The notes below the pieces were generated by a model, which ran no database searches, had not been told where the DNA came from, and saw only the letters and a list, made by a program, of their open reading frames with translations. The translations under genes were made by a program, and so were the position numbers. Below, piece by piece: positions 25,070 through 32,368 of a stretch of 42,240 nucleotides of DNA. This stretch comes from Akkermansiaceae bacterium (lineage in GTDB: Bacteria; Verrucomicrobiota; Verrucomicrobiia; Verrucomicrobiales; Akkermansiaceae), in contig CAIYYV010000148.1 of NCBI GenBank assembly GCA_903930425.1, positions 1 to 42,240 of the forward strand. Reading direction: 5' to 3'. The first letter of the stretch is position 1; each line of letters begins with the position of its first letter.

Positions 25070-25294
25070 GAGTGTCGAGAGGGTCTGCGCTTACTTCAGT
25101 CTATTCTCTCATCGCAAGGCGAGAAGGAGCGGTAAAAGTCCCGCTTCTCGCCACTTTTACCAATGGCTTGCCGCAGGTAGTGTGGCGAGAAGCGGGACTT
25201 TAGCAGTTCCGATACCCGCCTGACCCCCGGCCAATTAGCAACTCTGGCTAAACACCAGATAATCCAAAAACGACTGTGACCCATCTCGACACTC
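25070..25294 (-). ncRNA. Retron msr-msd RNA
   Basis: The outer ends form the a1/a2 pair: a1 at 25278-25294 and a2 at 25070-25085 pair over 16 bases with one bulged base. Inside, from the 5' end, are a short msr hairpin (TCTGG/CCAGA, 25243-25259) and then a perfect 20-base-pair msd hairpin. The a2 strand ends one base before the RT start codon, as in known retrons where the RNA leads the RT gene. A G at 25274, four bases after the a1/a2 duplex, is a possible branching guanosine, but this is a guess. About 225 bases in all. Confidence 0.85.
25135..25201 (-). repeat. msd hairpin of the retron
   Basis: Perfect 20-base inverted repeat, arms 25135-25154 and 25182-25201 (AAAGTCCCGCTTCTCGCCAC and its complement), around a 27-base loop. 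This is the part expected to be reverse-transcribed into the single-stranded DNA of the msDNA. Confidence 0.85.
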
Positions 25295-25305
25295 ACATTG
25301 TGGTT

Positions 25306-25335
25306 AGTAATCATGTGTGCCTTGCGTGGAGTCAA
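25306..25335 (-). promoter_or_regulatory. Candidate retron promoter
   Basis: On the - strand TTGACT (25330-25335) is followed 18 bases later by ATTACT (25306-25311), which would start transcription around 25297-25300, just at the first base of a1. Upstream are two CCGATTTTTT repeats. The remainder of the gap to 25539 shows no gene. Confidence 0.45.
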
Positions 25336-25539
25336 TAAAAAATCGGAAAAAAATCGGATTTGCCATGCATGGAATTCGATATGAAAGAGATATTGAAACC
25401 CCAAGACTCATCAGAAAATACCGGTCTCGGCACCCGGGACCACGGGGATCCCATTGAATTCTGCCCACGATCGCGGAGTTTCATCTGTAAGCGGAGTCAC
25501 GAGCAGATAAGATGATTGGAGTTGGGTAGTGGGTGACGG

Positions 25540-26322
25540 TTAGATATTCAGAAAGGACGCTTCGTCTGGGGTGAGCAGCCTCAGTGCGGACTCCGATGGC
25601 AATCCGGCGTCGATAATGGCCTGCGCCGCTTCGAGGCGCTGATAGGGTGTTTTTCGGAACTCGACCACTCTTTCGGTGGCATCCCAGAGCACCCAGGCCG
25701 CACGGCGATCCGTCTCATGGCGCGGCTGACCGACCGCCCCGACCATCACGACACAGGCGGTGCCATTGGGGATGCGGAAACGTGTACCGTCCAACCATTC
25801 CACATTTCCCAAAGGATCGGCAAAAACCTCCTGCACATGGGTGTGGCCGAAGAATCCAACCTGGGTCGTTTTCTCGCGCAAAATCTCTAACGTTGCCGAC
25901 GCGCTTTCCGCATCTTTGATGTAATCGAAACTTTCAGGATCTGCCAAATTTGCATGGGCGACGATCGCACCCGGGATATTTTTGGAAAAGGGCAACGAGG
26001 CAAGCCACTCTGCCTGTCCCGCATCCAAACATCTCGCAGAGTGGACAAGTCCTGATAGGTAACCACTCTGTTTCCAATCCGGGTCCAGACAGGAACATCC
26101 GCGCCTGCGCACGGAACGCATGGACGCGTCATGATTTCCCATCACGCAGTCACCATCCAGTTTTCGAACCAAGTTCACGCATTCCGCAGGCGACGCGCCA
26201 TAACCCACAATGTCGCCAAGAAACACGATATGTTCGGCTTCGCTGGTCTTCACATCCAGCAGGACTGCTTTAAACGCCTGAAGATTGGAATGAATGTCTG
26301 AGAGGATGGCGATTTTACTCAT
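25540..26322 (-). CDS. Calcineurin-like metallophosphoesterase
   Basis: 260 residues from the ATG at 26320-26322, where the family motif begins directly (MSKIAILSDIHSN). All metal-binding motifs are present in order: DIHSN, GDIVGYG, GNHD, a histidine in IVAHANL, and GHTH. Such proteins hydrolyse phosphodiesters or phosphomonoesters, including cyclic and modified nucleotides; the substrate cannot be told from sequence. It ends 205 bases before the retron promoter on the same strand. Whether it contributes to the retron system is open. Confidence 0.85.
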   Translation of the reverse strand: MSKIAILSDIHSNLQAFKAVLLDVKTSEAEHIVFLGDIVGYGASPAECVNLVRKLDGDCVMGNHDASMRSVRRRGCSCLDPDWKQSGYLSGLVHSARCLDAGQAEWLASLPFSKNIPGAIVAHANLADPESFDYIKDAESASATLEILREKTTQVGFFGHTHVQEVFADPLGNVEWLDGTRFRIPNGTACVVMVGAVGQPRHETDRRAAWVLWDATERVVEFRKTPYQRLEAAQAIIDAGLPSESALRLLTPDEASFLNI

Positions 26323-26428
26323 GGGCGTTTGTTGGCTGATGATGCTCTTTTGGATTCCCAAACCATTGAAGCGCGATGATAGCGATGTTCATCGTGTTTT
26401 CAAGAATAAGTGCGACAATTTGTGTCAT
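26315..26428 (-). CDS. Possible 37-aa membrane peptide
   Basis: MTQIVALILENTMNIAIIAL... then a short polar tail. A GGAG site lies six bases before the ATG, and the frame ends overlapping the phosphoesterase start, which suggests translational coupling. The first ~20 residues could form a membrane helix. Too short for certainty. Confidence 0.3.
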   Translation of the reverse strand: MTQIVALILENTMNIAIIALQWFGNPKEHHQPTNAHE

Positions 26429-26506
26429 AACGGACTCCATCGCTCCGCATTCTAGAGCCGAGGGGTCGCGATGGATAATTGCGGGTATTATGACACTATG
26501 ACACAA
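26420..26506. promoter_or_regulatory. Operator-like TATGACAC repeats in a divergent promoter region
   Basis: TATGACAC occurs twice in tandem (26489-26496 and 26497-26504) and once inverted (TTGTGTCATA, 26420-26429, the exact complement of 26497-26506). They sit between the divergent phosphoesterase side and the small membrane protein genes. Confidence 0.4.
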
Positions 26507-26556
26507 CTTCCCCACATACCATTTGTGTGCTATTCAATTTTGTCTAGCATAGCGCC

Positions 26557-26745
26557 ATGTCCTCAGCACTCAAAGTTATTTTCAGCCCGATTCTCATCCT
26601 GTGGTGGCTAACTAAACTGATCATCCAGGTTCTATTCGTCCCTATCAGGATCCTTTGGACGATCCTTCGCATGGTTCTTCCCGAGTTGACCCGTCCATTT
26701 GATAGCCTCGCCCATGGGCTTTCACAGATGTTCCGTTTGACCTGA
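26557..26745 (+). CDS. Small membrane-associated protein (62 aa)
   Basis: Residues 5-50 are a run of hydrophobic and aromatic residues broken by K/R (FSPILILWWLTKLIIQVLF, then IRILWTILRMVL), giving one or two membrane-embedded or amphipathic helices. No family recognised. It starts at the first ATG after the divergent control region and is followed 48 bases later by another membrane protein gene on the same strand. Confidence 0.5.
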   Translation: MSSALKVIFSPILILWWLTKLIIQVLFVPIRILWTILRMVLPELTRPFDSLAHGLSQMFRLT

Positions 26746-26793
26746 ATCACCCAAGACGATCTGTCAGGGATCGCCTGAACCACACTCGTATCC

Positions 26794-27141
26794 ATGCGTG
26801 CTATCCGATACCTTCTCGATCTGCCTTGGTGGGTCGGGCTGATCATTTTCCTCCTCGGGAATCTCATTGTGGACCATTGGTATATCGTGGGCTTGCCGGT
26901 TTGCCTCTTTGGCGCTTGGACCTACTCCAAATTACTGCCGCCGGTGGATGATCCGGTAGTTGAGCGCGCCATTTTCGGATTTCCGTTGTTCTTCTTGGCG
27001 ATGCTGATTCCAGATCAATTTGCATTCGAGCATCAAAGGCTGACGTTCATGAATGGTGCGAGCTCCCAATTCCTCTTTGGTCTTCGAGCCGCCATAAGCA
27101 TCGGGGTTGGATTTATGGCATTTCAGGGGGTCAGGAAATGA
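26794..27141 (+). CDS. Small integral membrane protein (115 aa)
   Basis: Three to four predicted helices: WWVGLIIFLLGNLIV (12-26), YIVGLPVCLFGAW (30-42), IFGFPLFFLAMLIP (60-74) and LRAAISIGVGFMAF (96-110). No family recognised. Probably co-transcribed with the 62-aa gene; convergent with the PIN gene, with only 59 bases between. Confidence 0.6.
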   Translation: MRAIRYLLDLPWWVGLIIFLLGNLIVDHWYIVGLPVCLFGAWTYSKLLPPVDDPVVERAIFGFPLFFLAMLIPDQFAFEHQRLTFMNGASSQFLFGLRAAISIGVGFMAFQGVRK

Positions 27142-27200
27142 TTGCGTCCGCAGAATGGGCAACCCATCCTGTCGTCGTTGTTCTCGCAATCGTTTCTTTG

Positions 27201-27599
27201 TTAGTAAGGAAGCAATTGAACCGTCGAATGATAGTGGCGTGGATTAAGCCTGGAATCAACAGCGAGCCGGTCGGCCTGCAACGATGCATGGGCATTGATC
27301 AGGTGGTAGGGCAGCAAGTGCGGTTCAGGATTCCGGTAGGGCAGGCCTTTGAGGTAGTTGCTATAGGCCGCCCTGGCGGTTTGTGGGCGGATGGGATCAT
27401 AATGGATGTGAAGGGTATTCAGCCGTTCGAGCGCGAGGTTTTCGGAGTCATACCCTAATGAGAACTCGCCGAAGACCACACAGCATACCACCAGAGGCCC
27501 CTCGCTTGCGGCCTTTGTGAGAGCCATTCGCCATTTTTCCCAGCGCGGTTCCTTGCGGGCGATGATGAGCAGGACGGAGGTGTCGATGGCAGTGATCAT
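27201..27599 (-). CDS. PIN-domain protein, VapC-like, with altered active site
   Basis: 132 residues. The start AIDTSVL (D6) and the second acidic position VVFGEFSLG (E45) fit VapC-type PIN RNases. The third acidic site, usually D in a DFLIGAHA-like motif, reads HLINAHA (H99); the last acidic site, in ADRLAVDS (D110/D115), is partly kept. A damaged toxin or one with changed metal binding is possible. Its ATG overlaps the stop of the 243-aa gene (ATGA), the place an antitoxin gene would occupy. PIN toxins cut RNA, but activity here is doubtful. Confidence 0.7.
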   Translation of the reverse strand: MITAIDTSVLLIIARKEPRWEKWRMALTKAASEGPLVVCCVVFGEFSLGYDSENLALERLNTLHIHYDPIRPQTARAAYSNYLKGLPYRNPEPHLLPYHLINAHASLQADRLAVDSRLNPRHYHSTVQLLPY

Positions 27600-28327
27600 G
27601 GTTTTTTCAAAGGTGGGCCGTGACCGCGAAGTGATCGGACGGTGTCATGAAAGTCGAGTTTCGGGAATGGGTCCGCCCAACCGCGACGCAGCCTATTCCA
27701 GTTTGCCTCAGTAAGCACTTTGCCGGTGTTCGTGTCGCCAAGCCGTGCGCGTTGTAGTAACGCGGCGCTTTGCTGTGCGATGATGGGAAGCGATTCGCGT
27801 GAGAACATTTCGGAATGTGAAGAAGGCGGCGGTTGAAAGTCGGAGGAAATGCCTTCGGCTGCCAGCATGGCAGTGATTTTCGACCAATCAAATCCGGACT
27901 TCCAGCGAATGCCCTTGTGGCTTCCTTTGACCAAGCGCCATTTTTTGATCACCCCTTCAATGATTTGGAGTTCCAAAGCCATCTCCCGCACAAGTTCATA
28001 CTGCAACACCCGACTGCGGGTGTCGTCGATCTCTCCGACCGGGATGCTAACAGTTGAAGAAACCCAATCTGCGAAGAGCGGGGAGCTAACCAGGTGGTAT
28101 CCACGGGTGAGAGAAGTAAGATAAAGGCGGCCGTCATCACGAATTTCCCAATCGGCCATATAGCCGCGGTCAAGAGCGGAACATTTTGCCAATCGAATGT
28201 GCGGCCCGTCCGGTTGAAGCTTGGAAAAATCAGTGATTGCCGGATGATCCGGTGGAAGATAACCCAATTCCTCGACCTCGAAACGGTGGCCGCAGAGAAC
28301 AACGGTGTCTGGAATCTGAACAGTCAT
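27596..28327 (-). CDS. Hypothetical protein coupled to the PIN gene (243 aa)
   Basis: Soluble protein. Residues 1-130 have a beta-rich pattern (GHRFEVEELGYLPP, MADWEIRDDGRLYLTSLT, LFADWVSSTVSIPVGE) seen in unnamed proteins of islands. The region around 130-175 contains WRLVKG, and a C-terminal segment (LTEANWNRLRRGWADPFPKLDF) resembles no antitoxin I know. It is larger than normal VapB antitoxins (about 75-90 residues). The four-base overlap with the PIN gene suggests co-translation; it could be an immunity or antitoxin protein, or an unrelated neighbour. Confidence 0.6.
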   Translation of the reverse strand: MTVQIPDTVVLCGHRFEVEELGYLPPDHPAITDFSKLQPDGPHIRLAKCSALDRGYMADWEIRDDGRLYLTSLTRGYHLVSSPLFADWVSSTVSIPVGEIDDTRSRVLQYELVREMALELQIIEGVIKKWRLVKGSHKGIRWKSGFDWSKITAMLAAEGISSDFQPPPSSHSEMFSRESLPIIAQQSAALLQRARLGDTNTGKVLTEANWNRLRRGWADPFPKLDFHDTVRSLRGHGPPLKKP

Positions 28328-28368
28328 TTCGTCGGTTTTTCTACCTGCCTTTATACGGTTAGAAGTCC

Positions 28369-28716
28369 TTATGGCTCTTTTTCTGCGAGCACGAGTTTTT
28401 TGAGGTTTTCCAAACTCATTTCCATGCGGTGTGTTTCATAGCTGTCGGTCGGTTCGCTGGAAACCAAGCAGCTTCCTTTCTCGCCTTCGAATGGCAACCA
28501 CAAGTCAACGTTGTTATTGTAATCAGGATCCTCACTGATATGACTGACGCGTATGGCGATTCCGGGCGTTTGAAATTGTGGCAGGAACAAGAGGGGTGGC
28601 GCCGAGCCGAGCTCATGCATTTCCGTAGAAAACGGCTGCGTTTGTAGCCATTCAATGAATTGGCGGATGATTTCGCGATTGTCGGGAGAGGGCGGTGGAT
28701 TGGATGGTTGGTTCAT
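28369..28716 (-). CDS. Hypothetical protein (115 aa)
   Basis: A soluble acidic protein with a proline-rich start, a helix around residues 13-25 and strands LLFLPQF, IAIRVSHI and NVDLWLPFEG. No family recognised. It lies 41 bases upstream of the 243-aa gene on the same strand and is probably in the same transcript. Confidence 0.5.
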   Translation of the reverse strand: MNQPSNPPPSPDNREIIRQFIEWLQTQPFSTEMHELGSAPPLLFLPQFQTPGIAIRVSHISEDPDYNNNVDLWLPFEGEKGSCLVSSEPTDSYETHRMEMSLENLKKLVLAEKEP

Positions 28717-28767
28717 ATGCGGATGCTTGGTGTGGATGGGAGGAAGTCGAAACTGGCATAGCCGGAG

Positions 28768-29085
28768 CTAATGAAGAGGCGGGAGAGGGATGAGATTTGG
28801 AATGTTGGATTTTGGATGATGCATTAGAAGCGGACCAGTTACGGGGAGGGGCGGAGCAATGAAAGGCGAACATTGAACGTCGAACTTCCAACGTCGAACC
28901 GAACAGTTGTCGCGGTCCAATTCCCCATCTGCAAAAATATGTTTGATGTGCTCGCTAATCGTCCCCTTGGCCTTGCCGAAAAGCTCGGTGAACTGCTTCT
29001 GGCTGAGCCACACCATTTGGTCCTCCAGCCGCACGTCCAGCTTGGTGCGCCCGTCTTCGCTTTGGTAGATTAGAAATTCACTCAT
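28768..29085 (-). pseudogene. Truncated RhuM-family gene
   Basis: The first ~57 codons (MSEFLIYQSEDGRTKLDVR...HIKHIFADGELD) are nearly identical to the start of the rhuM gene at 29672-30652. After that the frame runs through unrelated, repeat-containing sequence (AACGTCGAAC twice at 28876-28899) to a stop. It lacks the rest of the family domain, so it is a partial duplication rather than a working gene. The ATG still overlaps the stop of the middle rhuM gene. Confidence 0.75.
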
Positions 29086-29087
29086 GG
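28919..29087. repeat. 169-base partial duplication of the rhuM 5' end
   Basis: Aligns without gaps to 30486-30654 (offset 1567 bases) with high identity, covering the first ~55 codons of the two genes and the bases just before the ATG. Confidence 0.75.
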
Positions 29088-29675
29088 CTTCTTTATCTTG
29101 CGGCCGGGCGGTGGCAATTTCTTCAACTCCTTCACGGCCGCCTCAAAATCTTTCTCCACCTGCGACGGCGCGGCGAGTTCTGCTAGGTGGAATTTCTCAA
29201 ACTCCTGCTCCGCCTTCCGCAGCGCCTGCTCATGGGAAAAATAATTCCCGCCGCCGCGTTGCTTCAGCCGTTCATCGTCCATCGCAAAGCCTTTGACGAT
29301 GTATTCCCGAAGCCGCTGGGTGGCCCAGATGCGGAATTGCGTGCCCCGAAGTGATTTCACCCGGTAGCCCACCGAGATGATGACATCGAGATTGTAGAAC
29401 TCGATTTCCCTCGTGACTTGTTTGTCGCCCTCGATTTGAACTGTTGCAGATTTTGCAACAGTTGCCTCTCGCTTCAGTTCACCGTCACTGAACACGTTGC
29501 CGATATGCCGGGAAATGACCGATTTGTCCCGCTGGAACAGGTCGGCCATTTGGTTCAGGGATAGCCACACGGTCTCGTCCTCCAGCCGCACTTGCAGCCG
29601 GATCCGGCCGTCGTCCGACCCGTAAAACAGGAATTCACCGCCGGGCGGCGGGGGGGATGGGATCAAGTCGTTCAT
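29082..29675 (-). CDS. RhuM-family protein, short form
   Basis: 197 residues. The family start (FLFYGSDDGRIRLQVRLEDETVWLS split by short variation) is followed by a helix-turn-helix-like LNQMADLFQRDKSVISRHIG, then IEFYNLDVIISVGYRVKS and TQFRIWATQRLREYIVKGF, the core of Virulence_RhuM. It has a short C-terminal coiled region instead of the long one of its neighbour. RhuM-like proteins are common in islands; their function is not settled, though DNA binding is likely. Overlaps both flanking rhuM frames by four bases. Confidence 0.8.
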   Translation of the reverse strand: MNDLIPSPPPPGGEFLFYGSDDGRIRLQVRLEDETVWLSLNQMADLFQRDKSVISRHIGNVFSDGELKREATVAKSATVQIEGDKQVTREIEFYNLDVIISVGYRVKSLRGTQFRIWATQRLREYIVKGFAMDDERLKQRGGGNYFSHEQALRKAEQEFEKFHLAELAAPSQVEKDFEAAVKELKKLPPPGRKIKKP

Positions 29676-30652
29676 GGCGTTTCGGGAGGTGGTTGGAGTT
29701 GCTGGATAGCCCGATCAAAGTCGGATTCCAGATAATGATCCTCAGTGCGGCGGAACTCTGTAAATTCGTGCTCCGCGTGTTCCTTGGCCAGTTCCGCGGA
29801 GACTCTGCCCGCACTCTGCAGCACCTCGCGGTCATTGAGTGTTAGGAAGCCTTCTAATTTGGTGATCCAGTCCTGCATTGCCATCGGCACGCGGCGCTCC
29901 GCCTGCGACTGGGCAAAAATGAGATATTGCTCCACCAGATTGCCGAGGGCGCGGAGTTCCTGCTCATTCAGGTAGTTCTTGGCGACGGACACGTCGGCTT
30001 TGCGGATGCGCGCCCCTTCCCAGTGGGTGAGGCCCATGTTTGGCTGACACCGGTCGGCGCGAGTGACAATCACCTCGGCGGCGGTCTGGCCGTGAATGGC
30101 GTAGTGGACCTTGTTCTGCACCGTGGCGAAGAAGGTCTGGGTCAGCGGGTGATTGCCGTCGTAGTCGATACTCGTCGCGTAGATATCCGTGATCTTTTGG
30201 TAAAACCGCCGTTCGCTGGTGCGGATGTCCTGAATGCGGCGGCTCAGTTCCTCAAAATAGTCATTCCCCACTTGCGGGTTTTTCAGCCGCGCGTCATCGA
30301 GAACGAATCCCTTGATGATGTATTCCTTCAGCTTATCCGCCGCCCATTGCCGGAAACGCACTGCCATCGGGCTGCGCACGCGGAAACCCAGCGCCAACAC
30401 CATGTCGAGGTTGTAATGGGCAACCTCATACTGCTTGCCGTCAGCGGCAGTTGTTCGGAATAGCCGAACAACTGAATCCTCCGCCAATTCCCCGTCTTCA
30501 AAAATGTGCTTGATGTGCTCGCTGATCGTCCCCTTGGCCTTGCCAAATAGCTCGGTGAGCTGCTTCTGGCTGAGCCACACCGTCTCGTCCTCCAACCGCA
30601 CGTCCAGCTTGGTGCGCCCGTTCTCGCTTTGGTAGATTAGAAATTCACTCAT
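29672..30652 (-). CDS. rhuM: RhuM-family protein, full length
   Basis: 326 residues from the ATG at 30650-30652; the earlier in-frame TTG reads through heptamer repeats and is not used. N-terminal LSQKQLTELFGKAKGTISEHIKHIF looks like a helix-turn-helix. The RhuM core (HYNLDMVLALGFRVRSP, FRQWAADKLKEYIIKGF) follows, then a helical C-terminal half with ITDIYATSIDYD and a Fic/DinD-like helical tail (LTHWEGARIRKADVSVAKNYL). First of three tandem copies downstream of the NERD helicase. Function unknown; named after a Salmonella island gene. Confidence 0.8.
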   Translation of the reverse strand: MSEFLIYQSENGRTKLDVRLEDETVWLSQKQLTELFGKAKGTISEHIKHIFEDGELAEDSVVRLFRTTAADGKQYEVAHYNLDMVLALGFRVRSPMAVRFRQWAADKLKEYIIKGFVLDDARLKNPQVGNDYFEELSRRIQDIRTSERRFYQKITDIYATSIDYDGNHPLTQTFFATVQNKVHYAIHGQTAAEVIVTRADRCQPNMGLTHWEGARIRKADVSVAKNYLNEQELRALGNLVEQYLIFAQSQAERRVPMAMQDWITKLEGFLTLNDREVLQSAGRVSAELAKEHAEHEFTEFRRTEDHYLESDFDRAIQQLQPPPETP

Positions 30653-30672
30653 GGCCTCTTTTCCGGTTCTTC

Positions 30673-30693
30673 TCTTGCGTCTTGCGTCTTGCG
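30673..30693. repeat. Three tandem heptamers between helicase and rhuM
   Basis: TCTTGCG three times in perfect tandem (GACGCAA family on the - strand) with degenerate copies on both sides, directly after the NERD helicase stop. Confidence 0.7.
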
Positions 30694-30696
30694 TCT

Positions 30697-32364
30697 TCAA
30701 GTCTTGTGTCTTATCTCCAGCACCGTCAGTAAATGCCTTGCCCGAGAATACGCGACGTAAAGGTGCTCTTTGCGGAAATTCTGACCGACCGGTGGCACGT
30801 CGGTTAGAACCATTGCGTCCGCTTCCAGGCCTTTGAATTTACGGACGGTGGAAACGAGGATCGCTTTGCCCGCCCGCCATTGCTCCAGATCTTCTGTGAG
30901 CGGCACGCCGGCCAAGTCCGCCTTGCCGTGCAAGCAACCTGCCTCGGGACTATTTGCTGTCACGACGGCGATCTGATTCGGCTTCAAACCTTCATGGAGC
31001 CAAGTCTTCACCTGCTTCTCGGCGGCCTGTGCTTGGGCTGCTCCGCTGTCGATTTTCAGGATCACCGGTTCACGTCCCTCTGGTGATCCGGGGCGCACAG
31101 GAATCACTTTACCGATCACTTCACCGCATTGTTTGGAAATTCGCTCGGTGTTGCGGCAATTGGTCGCCAGCGAAAACGGCTGACCCAGGGCTGGCATCAA
31201 CTGGCTCTCCGCCCAAAAAATCCGTTGCGCCGGGTCGTAGAAAACATACAGCGGCCCCTCGGTCATCCCGGCATTCACCAATTCAAGCCCATCCCACCAG
31301 CTCGTCTCAAAGTCCTGCCCCTCATCCACCACCACCGCATCAAAGCGCTTGGTCAGCCGGTCCAGCGCCTGCTCGAACAAACGCGGCGCTTCCACATTCC
31401 AGAAGCGCGGATCATTGACCACAGTAGGCCACGGAATTTTTGCCTCCTTCACCCACTCCGCGCACAAGCCGTGGTAATGCCGTATCGTGATCCGCTGTCG
31501 GTATTCCTCCGGCAATTCATCCAGCAACCACTCGGCCAGCATTCTGTTGAAGCAGACAAACAGCACGTCCTTGCCCTCATCCGCGAAGCGCCGTGCACGG
31601 ATCATCGCCAGCTTCGTCTTGCCCGATCCGGCCACGCCCTCGACCACCGCACGGTCCCTGTTGCCGAGGAATTCAAGCAACTGCGACTGTTGCTCGGTCA
31701 GCCGGAAAATCTGCCGCTCCTGGTCTTCCACCTCCCGCCACAAGGCCGGAGCCAGGCGGAAGGTCGATGTCAGTGCGTTCATGATGCCGTCGAGCGCGGC
31801 CTTGCTGATGCCATCGGCGGATGGCTTGAAGGCATACGACTGAAACAAGGCCTCTATCTTTTTGCCAATCTTGTCCAAATCGGCCGCCCCTATCAAATTC
31901 TCCCGCACCACCCCCGGTGGCAGTGTTCCTTGAAAATCGCAATCGGGAAACACCACCGCCCGCGTCCGAACAAACGGCAGCTCGGCCCCGGGAAACGAGC
32001 GGTCCTTCACCAGTTTCTCCAGCGTGAACAAATTGCGCGACGCCTGCTCAAACGGATCTTTGACCGCATGCGTCGCGCCTCGTCGGTCCCAACGTCGGGT
32101 CGCGGGATCATACAACATCTGCCCGCCCTTCACCTCCAGCACCACGATCCCGTAGCGCGGGTCCACGATCACAAAATCCGCCTCGCCCTCGCGGATCACC
32201 TCGCCCTGCCACGGCTTGTCCAGATCGCGCTCTTTGCGCATCCACGGGTAGCTGTGAAAGATCCGCACGTCTTTCGGCAGTTGCGTGCACAACACCTCCG
32301 CCACCTTGCGCTCAGGGGCGTTTTCAATGGCAGCGGGATCGTAGTTGGGAATGAGCTTGGCCAT
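30697..32364 (-). CDS. NERD-domain UvrD-like helicase
   Basis: 555 residues. The N-terminal NERD nuclease-like domain (residues 15-130) has EADFVIVD (61-68) and LEVKGG (76-81), where D63, E77 and K79 fit a PD-(D/E)XK-type site. The helicase superfamily 1 module has Walker A GVAGSGKT (243-250), motif II DEGQD (347-351), TNCRN and a C-terminal VSTVRKFKGLEADAMVL with YVAYSRAR. NERD-helicases are frequent in defence islands and may cut and unwind DNA. It starts four bases after druE ends, so it is probably part of the same operon. Confidence 0.85.
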   Translation of the reverse strand: MAKLIPNYDPAAIENAPERKVAEVLCTQLPKDVRIFHSYPWMRKERDLDKPWQGEVIREGEADFVIVDPRYGIVVLEVKGGQMLYDPATRRWDRRGATHAVKDPFEQASRNLFTLEKLVKDRSFPGAELPFVRTRAVVFPDCDFQGTLPPGVVRENLIGAADLDKIGKKIEALFQSYAFKPSADGISKAALDGIMNALTSTFRLAPALWREVEDQERQIFRLTEQQSQLLEFLGNRDRAVVEGVAGSGKTKLAMIRARRFADEGKDVLFVCFNRMLAEWLLDELPEEYRQRITIRHYHGLCAEWVKEAKIPWPTVVNDPRFWNVEAPRLFEQALDRLTKRFDAVVVDEGQDFETSWWDGLELVNAGMTEGPLYVFYDPAQRIFWAESQLMPALGQPFSLATNCRNTERISKQCGEVIGKVIPVRPGSPEGREPVILKIDSGAAQAQAAEKQVKTWLHEGLKPNQIAVVTANSPEAGCLHGKADLAGVPLTEDLEQWRAGKAILVSTVRKFKGLEADAMVLTDVPPVGQNFRKEHLYVAYSRARHLLTVLEIRHKT

Positions 32365-32368
32365 GGGG

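Noticed and set aside
30673-30693. CRISPR or regulatory tandem array
   Set aside because: Seven-base units without spacers; a simple tandem repeat.
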